Notes: generated by a model not told the origin, from the sequence alone. A DNA stretch of 64,000 nucleotides from Daphnia carinata (GCF_022539665.2 NC_081331.1:1894501-1958500); one strand, 5' to 3'. Shown: positions 1 to 14,300, counted from the first letter of the stretch. Numbers and translations are program-made.

Positions 1-73
1 AAAGACAATGGCGGGAGGTACGCGTTAAGTTCAAGATCCGAACAACGTTAAAGAAAAAGCGAAATAATTGTAC

Positions 74-97
74 CTGCTTGATGGTAGAAGAAGACAT
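74..97 (-). CDS. possible first coding exon of an unidentified minus-strand gene (partial)
   Basis: The minus strand has an ATG at 97 followed by eight codons (MSSSTIKQ) and then a CAG|GTACAA donor at 74/73. Upstream on the minus strand (98-300) the DNA is GC-richer than its surroundings, as a 5' untranslated leader might be. The next exon would lie at or beyond the left edge of the window, so neither product nor family can be named. It could equally be a chance donor in non-coding DNA. Confidence 0.2.
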
Positions 98-2268
98 GTT
101 GGCCGGAGGAGCTCGCGTGAGATGCTTCGAATGTTGATGCCAGTCGCAGCTGTGAATGCCGTAGTTATTTTTGCGCCCGTGATGTTCTCTGCCCGTCTCT
201 GGTCGTCTCGCTTGAATTGTGAATTCCAAGTCTGTCGGGCCCGCACCAGGTGTGTTGTCGAAACGAAATAAAGAAAAAAAGGGAACCAAATCGACGACGA
301 TGACCTTCTTCTTTTTCGATTTGAAGGCCACAAACTACCTTCCCTCTCTCTCTTTGTCTTTTTGCTCCTATTCGAATTTTTCTTTTATAGCCTTTTTTTT
401 CGGATTCATGTAGCTGCTGTTGTTTTGATTGAAAAAGGCAAGATCCCGTGATCGGATTTTTAGATGAGTACGGCTGTTTTTTTTTTTCTTTTTAAAGACG
501 ACTATAAAGCAATAGGTTTAGATTTAGGGTACGGACACGCACTTGTCAAAAAAATCGAGTTTTCAATCACGTTCCCTTTTTACAAGCAGTTACAATGCCA
601 ACACGAGCAATAATAGTAACATTCAGCATTCGGTAAACAAACACAAGAAAACTAGTCAAGAAAAGTAGATGATGAAAAAAGAATGAAAGAAAAATGCAAA
701 TGGAACCAAGGTGCTAGTTGCAGCGAAGATAACCTTGCCCCACTACGAGTTTTTTGTGCTCATGCATAAATATAAATGTAACTGGCACGACACAACCATA
801 ACTCTTTGCTCGACGAAGGGTGATATCTTTATCGTTTACCCCGCTATTTCAAAAAACAAAAAAATTTAAAATGTCCCTTAAGATAAAAGTAGAGCAACAC
901 TGTTCACGGTTTCTTGTTGCTGAGTGATCAAACACGTCAACACAAATACGACACACACAAAAGTAAAAAAGACTTAAGGTCCTGCCCTGTTGCTCCAGCA
1001 GCATTCGACGGCCGAATGCTACCCAAGTCATTGAACTGTTGAATTTTTTTTTTCAACGAATTTTCTTTTCACAGCCTCTTCCTTTTTTTTTTGTGTTGAG
1101 GCTAACGAAAGGGAGGTCGACTATAAGGAAAGAGGGTGGTATGTATGTGTAGCCTATATAATAAGAGAGGCATACAACAGCTGCTGAATCGGCCTTCGTC
1201 TCTTCATGGAGCCGGAGATGACTTGAACAGCGACCTTGGGCACAGTCGCCCTTTCCATGTTTTCCTTCTGGGGGAAGTTTTTTTTTCTGTGTGACCATCC
1301 TCAACACCTTTCTTACCTGTGGAAATCCACGACTTACAAAAAAAAAAAATGCTGCTAGGTTGGAAACTCCGCGCCATCTGTGATTTGATGCTGGCATTGG
1401 AATAAAATGATGTAACCGCCATCCGTCCTCCGGATGTACTGTAAAAAAAAAAAAAAAAAACTTATAATGGTACGGCCGTAAATTGCGTTTTGCTTCATTT
1501 ACTCGACGGAGGTAGAAAACAAAATTGAGAGCGGGAGTCTTCTAGCTGATTTTAACGGCCAACCTTTATGGCCCATGCAGGTAGTTAGTAGTACAGTGGC
1601 TAGGGCAGACACGTCGCCGACCTCCTACGGTTGTTTTGTTTCACCTATAACATGGCCTTAAATAAATAAGCGACGAAATTGAAACCCAAAGAGACGTTCA
1701 GAATTATTACTCCTTTTTACGGCCAGCCACTTTAACTACACTTATACACAAAACAATATAAAGGCACTAGAAAGTTGAAAGTGTTTCATGTTGTATTGAG
1801 TTTCGTGTTTCTTTTCTTTGTTGATAAATGTATATACAGAGAACGATCGATACAGCAGCAATGGTATGTATAATATAGTTTGATATAAAAAAGGAATCTG
1901 AATATATGTATTTGACGAAAGGAAAACAAAAAATCATAAGAAGACTTGGGATTGAAGTTTGACTAACCATTTTTTTTTTTTTTTCGTTTACGGTCAACAT
2001 CTCGCGCGCACTGCGCTCCAGATGTTCCAGGAAATATAATTTGTTCATATCGATTTTTTTGTTGTATTTGTTTCTTTTTTTTCTGCCCCATCGCGTTATC
2101 GTACGATACTGGAATGGTCCCGAAAGATATGATCTTTTTGTCTAGAATCCAGAGTTAAAGCCCAAAAGCACGGACCGAAGATAGATTCACATTGGATTCT
2201 TGTGAAAATGTTTTGTTGCCCTAAATCTTGGACACTCGACCTGTTTAAATTAGATAAGATTATGTTTG
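98..2268. other. non-coding stretch downstream of the GPCR gene
   Basis: A/T-rich DNA with many poly-A and poly-T runs. It includes the 3' untranslated region and downstream flank of the class C receptor, which ends at 2,269. Open frames here are short and low in complexity. I see no gene, RNA gene or repeat family. Confidence 0.6.
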
Positions 2269-5200
2269 TTACTCAGTGAACGAGAGAATGGGACCACAAA
2301 ATTTAGGTAGACAAGAAACATGAGGAAGCCTGTTCTTCATACCGTGAATGGAGGCCTCGTCTCCCAAGACGAGCATTTGACGGCTGCCAACCCGGCGAAC
2401 CATCAAGGCAGGACGTTGATTCTGTCCGCTCTGATTGGAATAATCTATCGATCCACGGCGACTGGGTGGTTGGCTACAGGATCTGTAACGAGACGGAGGT
2501 GAACCCTCGCAATCGGATAAATCATGATCTCCATCCACACTCCTATTAAAATAATAAATGCGAATTAAACGAATTAATTACTAATTATTCCACAGGTCAT
2601 TATTAAAATTTGTAAAGACAAAAAACTGCGTTTAGTCAGAGCATAATACCTAGCACCAGTGTGTAACCGACTGTGAGTCGGATAGACGGGATAAGGCACC
2701 ATGGGAGGATCGAAGACATCATCGCGATGATGACAACAAGAGCCTGATGGACTTGGGTAATTGGCCATAGCATCGAGACATTGATCGTGTAGACTGTGAC
2801 TACCTCTCCGACTGCTGTGTCGGGACAGCGAAGTGGACAGACCCAAACACAATCCCATGGCGGGATCCTCTGCGTTAGCAGCGAACGATTCGTTATGTCC
2901 TCCAGGTAAGTCCACTGGAAAATCGTTGAGTATAAATCATTTTGAATCACAGGTATTTTCATGAAAGCAATTACTGTCGAGGTCAGTGGTGTAAACAGAT
3001 GAGCCCGCGCATCGATTATTCGGGAAATTATGAAGACTCGGCTGCATGCACTTGCTAGTAAACTGCGAAAGAACAGCCAAATTACGTGATTCTTGACGAT
3101 GAACGGAGATCTCGTACACTTTACGGCCGTAAAGTATCAACAAAATGGTCTTGGCGCACAGGATATTACCCACCACAATGGCAGGCTCCCTGAAATCGAA
3201 ATACAAAATGTCAAAAAAACCGAAAATACGTCAACGCAAGACCATAAATTATACCTGGCTTTATAGGACGCTTGAGTGGCAATCAGAGTCCAGATGATGG
3301 TGAAGAAGGCCAATAGGGCGCAACAGGCCGTTGTGGAGCGACTATCGCGAGGAGCATCGGTGGATCGCCAAACGACCAATGAGAAGAGAGTGGCCGTGAA
3401 GAGCAAGATGATGGGCAAAATGAGCGAAATGATCAATTCCGATTCGAAATTCTCTGCCGGTGAGCAGCGCCACAAAGCTCCGCCTTGATACTGTTGCATT
3501 TGCAATTGGATCATGGGCGATGGGACGGCTTCCGGTGGCTTAAAAATGAGCCAAGCTGACAGCAAGATGACCTGAACAGCCACTAAGGTCATAGTAGTAA
3601 ATACAAGGCCAGGTGGTTTGGTAGCGTCGGTCAAATCGAACGACCTAGACGTCGACGATGAGCAAGAAAACGAAGTCGATGACATGACGTTGGTTCCGCG
3701 GTTGATGCGACGCCAGGCGTGAACAGTGCGGACCACAAGTCCCGAATAAATGATAGCGTAGGATAGACCGAGGAAGAATCGACGCAATCCGCAAGAGACG
3801 TCACTCGGCTGGATGAGGAAAAAGATGGTCGTGATGTACAGTAAAGCAATTCCAGCCAGGATGAAATAACTCAGAACAGAATTGGGCGACGGCTTGGGCA
3901 AGTTGCGGATGAAGAAACTGGCGCACGCCATGCAACTTAGTAAACCTAAAACGCAGAAAATAATGGCGACAACACCCCAGGCAGTAGCGAAGTTAGTGGG
4001 CACTTCCGGAGTAGGTGATTTGGACGATTGCGTCGGGATTCCGCGATTATTGCTCGATCCAGACTGACTTTGCGATGCTTGGGCAGAGCAAACGGACATG
4101 CACGTTCCTTGCAGGCATTCAATGGATGGAACAGCTGCGTATGGGACATAAAATTTCATTTGACTTTGGTCCACTTCCAATCGACCATGACGCCAGAATC
4201 CAACGCGTTCGTAATGGGCTGATTTCTCCGAGTAATATTGAACGTTCCAAACGACAACGCCACGATAGCCGCTCCGTTTTTGTTGCTGTTCCACTCCTGG
4301 AGATAATGGATTTTGCTGCTGTCTGTTTGAGTAAGGCTCACGCTTAACCATGTCGTTAAGGACGGCGTTGAAGCGCTCCTGCGAGTTGGGTCCGCAATCG
4401 CTAAACTGGACAGCTTCCGTTCCGGCGGCGCAGTAAAGTTGCAAGAACTCGTGCAGAGCTCTGACATAAGTCTCGACGGCCGCCATCGTATGGTAGACGT
4501 AAGGATCCTGTTCGATTTGGGACAGTTCAAAGTATTCAGAACCCGTGCACGATTTGGGGTACATCCGTTGACTGACTTTGCTGCCCAGCAAATGACATTC
4601 AAAGTGATGTTGGAAATATTCTTCAAACCAATCGGTCGGGATTGTCGAATGATTCTCCAGCGTCATTCCGGCTAAGAACTGATTGAATCCTGGAACGAGG
4701 TACGTTTCCATCGACACTGTCAGGACACCAGCCAATTTACGGCCGGACGTTGGATGGAAAAGGATGTCGTGATGGCTACCCCAGGCGTGATTAGCCAAAA
4801 CAACGAAGCGATTACTAAGACCGACATCGTCCAGCACTTGGAGAACGTGTTGAACTTGAGCAGGATTGTCCAGCAGTAAGACTGCCACGGACAAGACGGG
4901 AAGGTCGGATGCGATAGCTTCCAGCAACGAATGAAGATTGACTGTTTCGCCAGCGTGGCCGAACTTGTTGACGCGGACCTGAGCACCGATGCAAACTTCG
5001 TTTCCTGATTGACGGACGAGCTGGAGGAAAAGGTCGCGATCGGACGATCCGGCTTGGCTATCGTCGTAGAAAATTATGGCGTGTTTCCATGCCAATCCGC
5101 GAACAATGTCGAACAAAGCCTTAACTTCATCTTCTGGCGTCGGAACGGTTTTGATGATTTGATTCCCGCCCAGCGAGTGCCACGTTTTCTCCTTGCTACT

Positions 5201-8200
5201 ACCGACAGCTAAGGCCGCAGCTTGATTTTGCTGGTCAATACCGAAAGGAGCTATATTGGTGCTACGGTAGCTGTCAATGTCGACACTAAACTGCGGAATG
5301 TTGGCTTCGCTGAGGACGTTCGCTATCGCGTGGGCCGTCTCGCCATCTAAGGTTACCGCTCCAATAACGCTCGACTGAGACGAAGTAGACGGGCCGGCAT
5401 CTGAGATGAAGGACAATAGTCGTTGCTGGGCTCTTTCCACTCGACCACACGAATCGAAAAAGATTGCGCCGATCTGCAACGATGGCGGAATCGTCCGGTT
5501 TTGTTTGAGTCGATCGAGTGCCATAGCAACGGCGGCCAAATTCTGGAATATGCGTGGGCTGTGCATCGTACCGCATGACAAAGGTTTACTTCCTTGACGG
5601 TGGAACGGAAGGAGACCCACCAACGAAAAGCCAGGCTTTGTGCCTGTGCCCGGCTGCACTTGCATCGACGTTGAAGGATGCCATTGAGGCTTGGGCGTGA
5701 TCTTGACGCAATTGAGACATTGAGAAATCATTTTCTCGACAGAAATGGAGACGGACGCGTTGCTGGCGTCACGAGCTTTTAGTTTCGCCGCATTAAAGAC
5801 AAGGCCCTCCCGGAGGCTGTAGCTTCCAGCAACCATTTGCTCGGTGCCCAGCATTTTTGTGTGATGAGTATTAAGGATCTCGACGGTTGCCTCCTGACTG
5901 ACTCCCGTCGAGCGTAAAAATTTGACAGGTCGGCCGGTGATGTCCGTGAATCCGTGCTCGGTAATGGCTCGTTCAAGCCGTTGGCGGACATCTTGATTCG
6001 CCATTGCCGAGCAGATTCCCTGTTTGACACCTGGACATAATTCTTGCCGGACGCGCTCCAATCCCTGGGCGATAGCCAGCACTCCGTTAATGGTGTTGGA
6101 CACGGACTCGTCGCGTTCGTAAACCGAATCGGCCAGTTGAGTGGACTTGGCCAGCTGATTTAGCGATCGATTTTGACACGTAGCTCCTCTGCAATGGAAC
6201 ATCTGGCTCCAGTACTTCATCAGCCATGGATTGGACGTGCTCAAACTGAATTTCATCTGATCGTAATCCTGGAAAAATTTACCGGACATCGGTAAGCGAC
6301 TGCGGATGTGGACGACGCCGGACAGCAGAGCACTAGATTCTTCCATGACCTGCTTATTGTCTGACGTCGATAGAGTCACTAGAATAATAGATTGACCAGC
6401 TGCGAGTTGCAATGGCGGCAGTTTTCGAATGGCGGCCAGAAGATCGAAGATTTGACGATCGGGCAAAAGGGCAACGAGAACATGAGCGCCGTTTTGCGCC
6501 TTGGAATAGATCATAGACGCCACGTTTTCCCAGTAATTCGCCAAATGCGGTTGCTCGTTGACGGCCAAATCGACCGCAAACTGGACGTCTTGTTTGAAAG
6601 CGAAATTCTGGAACTCTTCGCAGACGGAATTGTAAGGGAAAACTTGACTGGAGCAGACGGAAGAAACGTAGGTCCAATTCATCAGATGGAGAACGTCGCT
6701 CAAGACTTTGGCCGTCATCGGAGTGGACGGGCTCAATTGAAGGAGAGACGGTGATGTGCCGGAAGGTAAGTTCTGCTGCATTTCCAGTCCCGGAACAGAG
6801 AGAACAATAGGCAATTGTTGCCTATTGTGCAATTCAAAGAGGACGCGAGGATCGGCGTCTGGCGTGCCAACGACTAGACCGAGGATTTGGTTCTCTGCTA
6901 TGCCTGATTGGACAGCGGCTGTACTGAAAGCGCGAGCTATTTCTGCCGATCGCTTTTCTTGCGTGCCACAGCCGTCCAAACCAATAGCTCCCAGTTGAAT
7001 ACCGGGCAAAATATCGGCTATCTGGTTGACTTGTTCTAACGCCCAAACAAAGGCCTGCCAACCAAAAATCACCAATTTTTTTTTTTTGTTTAGATATTAT
7101 GATAGCAATGAATTAATGCTGGGCTACATACCTCCGTTTGCTGGATGCCACGAGTAGTGACGTTAGTCGAACAGCTGTATAGTCCATCAAGACTCTTTTC
7201 ACGAACGTCAAAAAGTCCCATGATGTACATTCGATCTTTGCTGGGCTTGATGAGCATCTGATTCTGTTGTTTCGCTGCGCAACTCGACCAGCAAACTTCT
7301 TTTTGGCTGGCGACCGAGCACTCAGAGACCAGCGATAATAAACCATCATGAGCCATATTGTTAACGTCCGCCATGACAACATCCGAAGTGCTATTTTTGT
7401 CACTTGAAAATTGAAGAACGTCCTGATCGTAAGTGGCCATCGGTATAAACGTGAATTCAGCAAATCCGCCTCGCACTTCGACAATCTCCATTGGAGTGTC
7501 TCCGTATCCATGATCGGTGAAACCGAATTCGCCGTTAACGTCGCCTGGGCGATCTGTGCCCGTGTTTTGTAAATAGGCCAGCAAGTTTTCGCGGAAAGTT
7601 GTTGTGTTAGTGGCGCAAAGATCCTCATCGTTCTCTTCGCTTGTTTCAACGCTGCTCGCCTTCAGTAACTGCTGATCGGGACAGTAGTCTTGAATTAGCC
7701 GGGCCAATCCCGAAGCGACAACGTAAACTGTTTGAATGACGGTCGTCGTTGATGGATGAATGCGCGGTACGGGAGAACATTCACCTGACTGTTGACACTG
7801 CGCCATTTGGTCAAAGTATTCACCGTACCATGGGTTTCGTTCGTTATTTTCTGGTCGTAAACGGGCAAAGTGTTCGACGAATTCCTTGACGAGCTGGACT
7901 TGCGGACGGACGACTAACCATCTACCGACGTCTTTGACCAAGTTTTGGACTTTGCCGCCGGCGATCCAACTGCTGGCGCTGATCCAGGTGATTTGCTTGA
8001 ATTTATCGGCCTGTTCCGGTGAGAGCAGGTGCATCTTGGCCAGGATGGATTGCGTGTCCATTTCGTCGGTCCACAAGACGACGACTCGACCACCCAGATC
8101 CATCTTAGAAGCCAGTTGTTCGAAAACGCGATCTAATGATCGGCTGGCTCTTACGGGACCAGTGCGAGAAGTTCGATTGAGTTTCTCCACCAAACCGACG

Positions 8201-11200
8201 CAAATTTGCGTGTTTTCGGCCAGATGCTGGAAGTGTCTGAAACCGGTGACGGCGTCAACGTCGTGGCTGCTGTAAACGACGCTAACGTAGGTCCATCCGG
8301 CGTAGTTGAGGAGATCAATGACCGCTCTGGCTGCGACGGACATGGGAACGGGCACCTGTAAATGGTAGGCGGACGTCAGCCGAGTGTCACTTCTCTCCTT
8401 GGCGCTGATGGTCGTGATGAAATTGGAGGCCAACATCAAGGTGGCCGCTTCCGTTTCTTCGCCGCTGGTAGCCGAGACGACAGCTAACAGCTGGTCGGGA
8501 TCAATGTTGATTTCTTCCAGCATTGGGTCGCCCTCTTTGGCCAGCACGCTGGCGACCAGATGGGCCGCTTTAGCTGGCGACGAACAGGTGTCGAATACGA
8601 CGGCGCCAATTTCTATTCCATTCAACAAATCCGTGTTACGGTTAACCACATCCAATGCCCAGAGAAAAGCTTCCACGTCCTGGATTGCGTTCGGATCCAC
8701 CTCAGCGCTGCATTGCAATGGAGTCGGTCCGGCTTTGTGAACAGCGAAGAGGGCCGGTATGATAATGTCTGTGATTTTCAAGCGATGCTCGACCTGCGTC
8801 TCCAGTTCCTGTTGAGGCTCTTCATTTTCTTGTGGCTGTTGCTGGACGGCTTTGCTCCGCGAATCCCTTTCTTGATCATCCTTCAATTCTGCTCTATTCT
8901 GATGTGCTCGATCTTGTTGAGCGCTACTGGATTTGTTCACCGAAATGATGGATTCTTCCGGTTCTAAATCGCCTTCTAGGTACTGCTCGACTGGTTTGGT
9001 CTCTTCAGCGGGTTCAACGTTGCGTGTTGAAGGTGTTGTCCGGTAACTGCCGGCCGATTGGAAGTAAACGCAATCAGAGCAGCCATCGACTGGACATTGC
9101 GATGGTCTTATTTGGAATGACCGATCAATCGTCTGAGTTCCAGTCGATTTATGGTAGGAAAAAAGTTCGCGAATCTGGTCGCCTTCTGCTGAGCGGATCA
9201 GCGAAAACTTCACGTCGGATATCTTGTTGCTGGATGGTTTTTTGGAGCCAACAAATCCGGCAGGAACTCGATTTCCGGGCGAGGCGTGCTGTAGCTGTAG
9301 CGCGTGAAAGACATCGTCGTAGAATTCTTTGCGCGTCAGTTCGCGAAGAGATTGACAGTAGCCATTTTCCGATCCGCATTTCGAATCGCGGGCTTTGCGG
9401 AACGCCGACGCAAAGACATTGAGGACGTGAACTGCCGGAAGAACGCGCGTATTCCTTAACACACGTTCCAACGAAGTCTCCGCAAAGTTGAAATTATGAC
9501 AGAGCAACCAATTCGGGTCGATGGTGGTAATGTTAGCTATCGATTCCAGGTGGCATTTCTTCGTGGTGACCATGTATTCCAAGAACCAAAGATTCTCCGG
9601 AACGGCCGGAAGGACAGGGGTTTTTCTACGGAGCCAATAGCTTTCGAACTGGTCCACAATAATGGGACTAACGGCCACGGCGTAGACTTCGGCGGGACCG
9701 GTCAGTTCGGCTAGCAAGTCTGTCTTCTCAGCCGACCACGGGTGTGAAAAAAGCCACTGGTAAGGTCCACGATGGCCGACCGATGCCGCTAGGCTGAGTC
9801 TCCGTGTGACGTTCTGGGCGTCTTCTGGCGGTGAAATGACAAGGACGGCTGTCGAATTACCGGCAGCATTCATTGTGACGTCATCGGCGCTGACGGGAGT
9901 GAACGATTCGAAACAGACGCCCATTTCTTCCGCTTTCAGGCTCACCGATTTGGTGATGGCTAGGCTGTAGTCGTCATCGGCGTAGACGACCGCTACTTTA
10001 TCCCACAACATCTGCTTAGAAAACCGCACCAGGGCCTAAGGATGTAACGTGACAATAACCAAAGGAAACGATCATTTCATTGGCAAGGCTTTGTGTGCCC
10101 ATTCTCAATAGACTTGTGTTTTATGGTTTAGACTATTATTTTATTTTATTCTTTTTTTTTTTTCAAAAGAAATACGAGTCATATTGTATAGGAGGTTATT
10201 ACCTCGGCCACTTCTTCTGCCGGCAGGAAGTCGTCCAATCGGACGGCCATGAACGGAATGCTAAACGAGGCGAGCTGCTCGCCAATTTCCGGATCCTCTT
10301 CGACCAATCCGACGAAATCGATGAGCCCGAGCATCGGCTTTTCGTCTTGTTCATCCTCGTTACTACCGTTGCCGTTTCGGCAGTTGTTTGCCTCTTCTTC
10401 TTCCAGCAGCTCCGGAAAGAGGACGCCCAGCTGGCGCTCGGCCAAATCGGCGTCGCCGCAAGCATCGAAAATTTTCAAACCTAGATTCCCGGGCGAACGA
10501 ATCATGACGTGAGCCAGCGAATTTGCATATAGTATATTATATGTTAATGTGGAACACCCCCTTTTGTTTAAGTAATAACATGTGGAAAAGAGCTAAAGCA
10601 TACATAATAACTCCAGCAATAAATAGAAAAAAAGAAAAGAGTTCGGCAATGATCTTACCTAGTTTGATTCCGGGGATGAAAGATTCCTTGACTAATCGCG
10701 ACGCCACCTGTCCCGAGTTCTGGTTGATGAAGGACAGGTACCAACGGAGACTCTCGTACAACTCGATGGCTTCACGGTGAAGTCCCGTCCCGCATTTCCC
10801 GGGGGTTTCGTCATCCATTTCGCGCACGTTCAACAAGACTCCTAACATGGTCATAACAATTATTACTACCGTATCATTAGCGTCATTATCATTCCGTTTT
10901 AAATCGCTGTGCTGTGGATAGCACTTAAAAATGGAACGCATCCCGGAAAAAAAAAATGAAAATAAAACCTAGGACAATTAAGAACTTTTTCTTTTCTCCA
11001 ACAAATCGTCTTAATGATGGGCTAAAATTAAAATGCCATTAGAATAAACCAGTTTTTTTTTAAAGCCTACAATCAACGGCATAGAACTCGTGAAAATCAT
11101 CAGTGCTTTGACATTTCTCCCCCCCCCCCTCCCTACATTCACGTTATTGATGTCTAGAGTCGTCTGATTTGTGACTTGGAAACCCAATGCCAAGACATTA

Positions 11201-11368
11201 CGTACCTAAATAAACGTCAGCGTCCTGATTGACGATCACGGCTGGCGGTCCGTTATAGCAGTTGTCTTTAGTTGACGAAACAGTGGCCAGAAAAAACATT
11301 AGGACAACGTGAACGAGGAGCAGCTGCAGGCCGTTGACCCTCTTCATCTTGCCCGACATGCCAACCAT
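2269..11368 (-). CDS. giant class C GPCR with four Venus-flytrap domains
   Basis: The eight exons are 11,368-11,206, 10,841-10,659, 10,480-10,203, 10,035-7,132, 7,054-3,255, 3,189-2,975, 2,914-2,650 and 2,542-2,269. Their phases join cleanly to give 2,693 aa. Residues 1-33 form a signal peptide. Venus-flytrap (ANF-receptor-like) domains lie near residues 50-510, 626-1086, 1143-1619 and 1651-2147. Each opens with the family pattern of an IPG(I/V)xLG-like strand followed by (F)D(A/T/S/G)CG, and domains 2 and 3 also carry the WTYVS signature of metabotropic glutamate receptors. An acidic, glutamine-rich linker (about 550-625) separates domains 1 and 2. The seven helices lie near 2198-2225, 2235-2257, 2265-2288, 2326-2347, 2383-2405, 2419-2438 and 2445-2464, with the class C disulfide pair at C2264 (top of TM3) and C2373 (second outer loop). 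TM7 is completed by exon 6 and ends in YGRKVYEI. The last about 220 residues are a serine- and histidine-rich cytoplasmic tail. The role is inferred as an orphan, plasma-membrane receptor. Class C receptors normally have one flytrap domain, so the count is unusual. The first ATG was chosen because a signal peptide follows it. Confidence 0.88.
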
Positions 11369-14300
11369 CTCCCACGATGACGTTGGCAGCTTTTGTTTTC
11401 TAATCTTTTGAGTTGATCCTTGTTATGGCTCCTAGCTGATTGAAAAGTTCCCTTTAAAAGAAAAATGTTTGAAGTTATTCAATCACGAGGGTGTTGGGTC
11501 AGAGTTTCGTAAATACGTCTATAGTTTATCTTCGCGTATTTCGTGCAAGCGAAATGAACTAGAGCATCGAGTTCAAATCGAAACGTATAAACGAAACGGT
11601 ACACGTGAATCATTTGCAGGACTAAGGAAAAATAGTTTGAGCAAAGATTTACAATCGAAAATTGCCGTCGGGCTGATGGATGATGGGACTCTATTTATGT
11701 CGACAATGAAATATAAATAGGGAAATAAGCTTCACTAGACAAAAATATTCGGAGGCTAAGGCTTAAACAAGATGTCTGTGCATGCGTGTCTAATAACTCA
11801 GTCGTAGCACCGTTACCTCATCGAGTATCCTAAACCATCCAGCTATTTTTCGCGTCTCCATAATCCTGCCACGGATGGCAAAATGTGAAACGAAAAATAG
11901 CTACATCATCGCTGTTCCCGACCCCTTGTGATTTGGGTTCTGTCACCGCTTTAAAGCCTCGTTGTTCAAATCGTTGGAAATCCGAGATTGCGGTAGGTTA
12001 AAGCCAACGGAAAAGAAAGAAGCTACAGAAGAAAGCATAATCAAGAAATAACCGGTCTGTCAGACGATCTACGTATGTGGCGTGAACAGAAAAAGGCGAC
12101 AAGAATAAATAGCAAAAAGAGTTATTGAAAAAGGTGGCGTATAGTATTGTAACCAAGTGTAATAAGAAAAAACAAAACTCATAAAATTTTAGCCGGGGAA
12201 ATTTTCTTATTATTACCCTATTAATATTTCCACTATTCCATTGAAACGTAACGAAGCGAGAAGGAGGGCTCTTCATTTTACACCCGTCAGCAAGAAATCC
12301 CCATTAAACTCTATGATTCACGTTGAAAAAAAAAATGCTTGTGTTTACCGTTGGATGTTTTGTTTATGTAGCTCGTTGCCTGATTCACACTATTTTTTCC
12401 CAAGACATAGATACCCCATTACGCCGTAAGCGGCAAAGTATCCCGCTTGATTACTTTTCGTGCGTCTTTGGAACGCACACACTGACCATATTGACCCATA
12501 TTTATACACGACCAGAGATGATGAGAGAATGATAGTAGAGTACTCTTATACGGGCCGCACGGCCATACATGACATCTGTTGTGCGAGCTATATTTTCTGC
12601 CTTCTATATCTCGGCACGCCAAAAGGTAATAAGTTGTATATTCCTTTGTTTTTGTTTCGTTGGCTATGTGGGCTGTGTGAATCCGCCGTTAGACGATAAC
12701 CGACCCCATAGACACATCGCATTACACACTTTTCTATTACTCTGTCAAACCGGAGAGACATACTACATCCCAACCACTACACGATAAAATTGAACCGTGT
12801 TTGCTTTGAAAGTTACAATAAAAGCTAGTGTTGGCGTAAAAATAACACGAGCTTGTCGCTTCTGTGTGTCGTTTTTTCTACGTCATGCCAATTCCGGGGC
12901 CGCCGGAGTAGATGACTATTCAATGTGGCGTGACGCACGAGACGTCGTGATATCCCACGACGTACACGACTAGGCTCTCTATCGGTTTGCTGTAATAATA
13001 GTAAATAATGAATAAAAATAAAGTGGAAGAGAAGAAAGCCTGAAAAAGCTAGAAAACTATCAATTACTAGTCATAACCTCTTCCGGTTGCCGGCGTATTG
13101 GACTGTCCTAACCTTTAGCGCCATTACGGCACGTAATATATATATATATATATACGATATATAAATGAAATTGGTCGTTGCTAGAGAATTTAGAACACGG
13201 ACGTCTTTTTAGGTGTGACGTTGATTAAGGGCAATGGCCCTGCAGTGTAGACATGCACACCGTATGTGTAAATTCACACGATCACGTTGTGAAGAGGACA
13301 ACAACAAAAAAATGGAGGGAATTGTATAGTTATTGTTCCCAAAAAAAAAAAAGGAAAAAAAGCTAAAAACATAAGAACGTAGTACGCATACAAAGCTACT
13401 AACAATACCATACATATCTGTGATCGTTGCAATCGTGACACACATGTGCACTCCCGAAGAAGAATACCGTGAACGCGTCCCAATGGAACCTGCGTTGCCA
13501 TTAGTTTCAACTTGATTCACTCTTGTTCCCTACTCCGCAGCACAGATAGTTATACTTTTCCGAATGGTGCCCGCTTCAAAAGCGAAGCTCCTCAATCGAT
13601 TGTTCAACGTACCAAGAAATAGAAATAGGCTCGCGGTATGTACGTATCTGGTCCTCGCACACTGTCCATGCATCCAACACAACAAAGACGAAAAAAAAAT
13701 CCAGAAGAAAGAACGAAGCAGAAGAAGAATAGACGAGTGATTCGAGCAATGGTCCGTAAGAGAGAGCCATTTTAGCTGATGTTATACAAAGCGCACTGGC
13801 CATTGCCAGTCTCTTTCATTGCAGTTCGTTTTCCTTATTGTGTCGTTGACTTCGCCAATCGTCCTGAAAGCACAGAATCATTCTCAATTGCATTTGAGTA
13901 TATTTTCATCAGATTGATGAATCGTTAAACAAAGAGGGATTCCTATGGTGCATGTTGACATTCAATATTCGTGTGCATGTTACGGAATGGATAAAAAAAA
14001 TGAGTTATCTTCTTAACATACGAACGCGACGTCATTGCCTCTTATTGAGATAACTGTTATTTCCCTAACAATTGCGATTGCAGAGTTTGTTGAGCAGTTG
14101 ATGGGAAATCAGAGAGGAAATAAAATATATTTAAAAAAAAACACATTTCAGTCTAAGCTTTATACCCGTGTGGAGTTTGGTTGCGGCAGCAGGGCCGTCG
14201 TCCTGCTGTTACCACCGCCAGCAGGAGGAAGAGAGGGAAAAAAAACGCAAAAATTTAACGAGCCGTGCCTAGTATAGACACACTATGAAGGAGGTCCAGA

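Noticed and set aside
3137-3254. Extension of the receptor frame past exon 5 (RYNLWSCVDVFSVF...)
   Set aside because: This is read-through into an intron. Splicing to 3,189 restores TM7 and the family-typical YGRKVYEI end.
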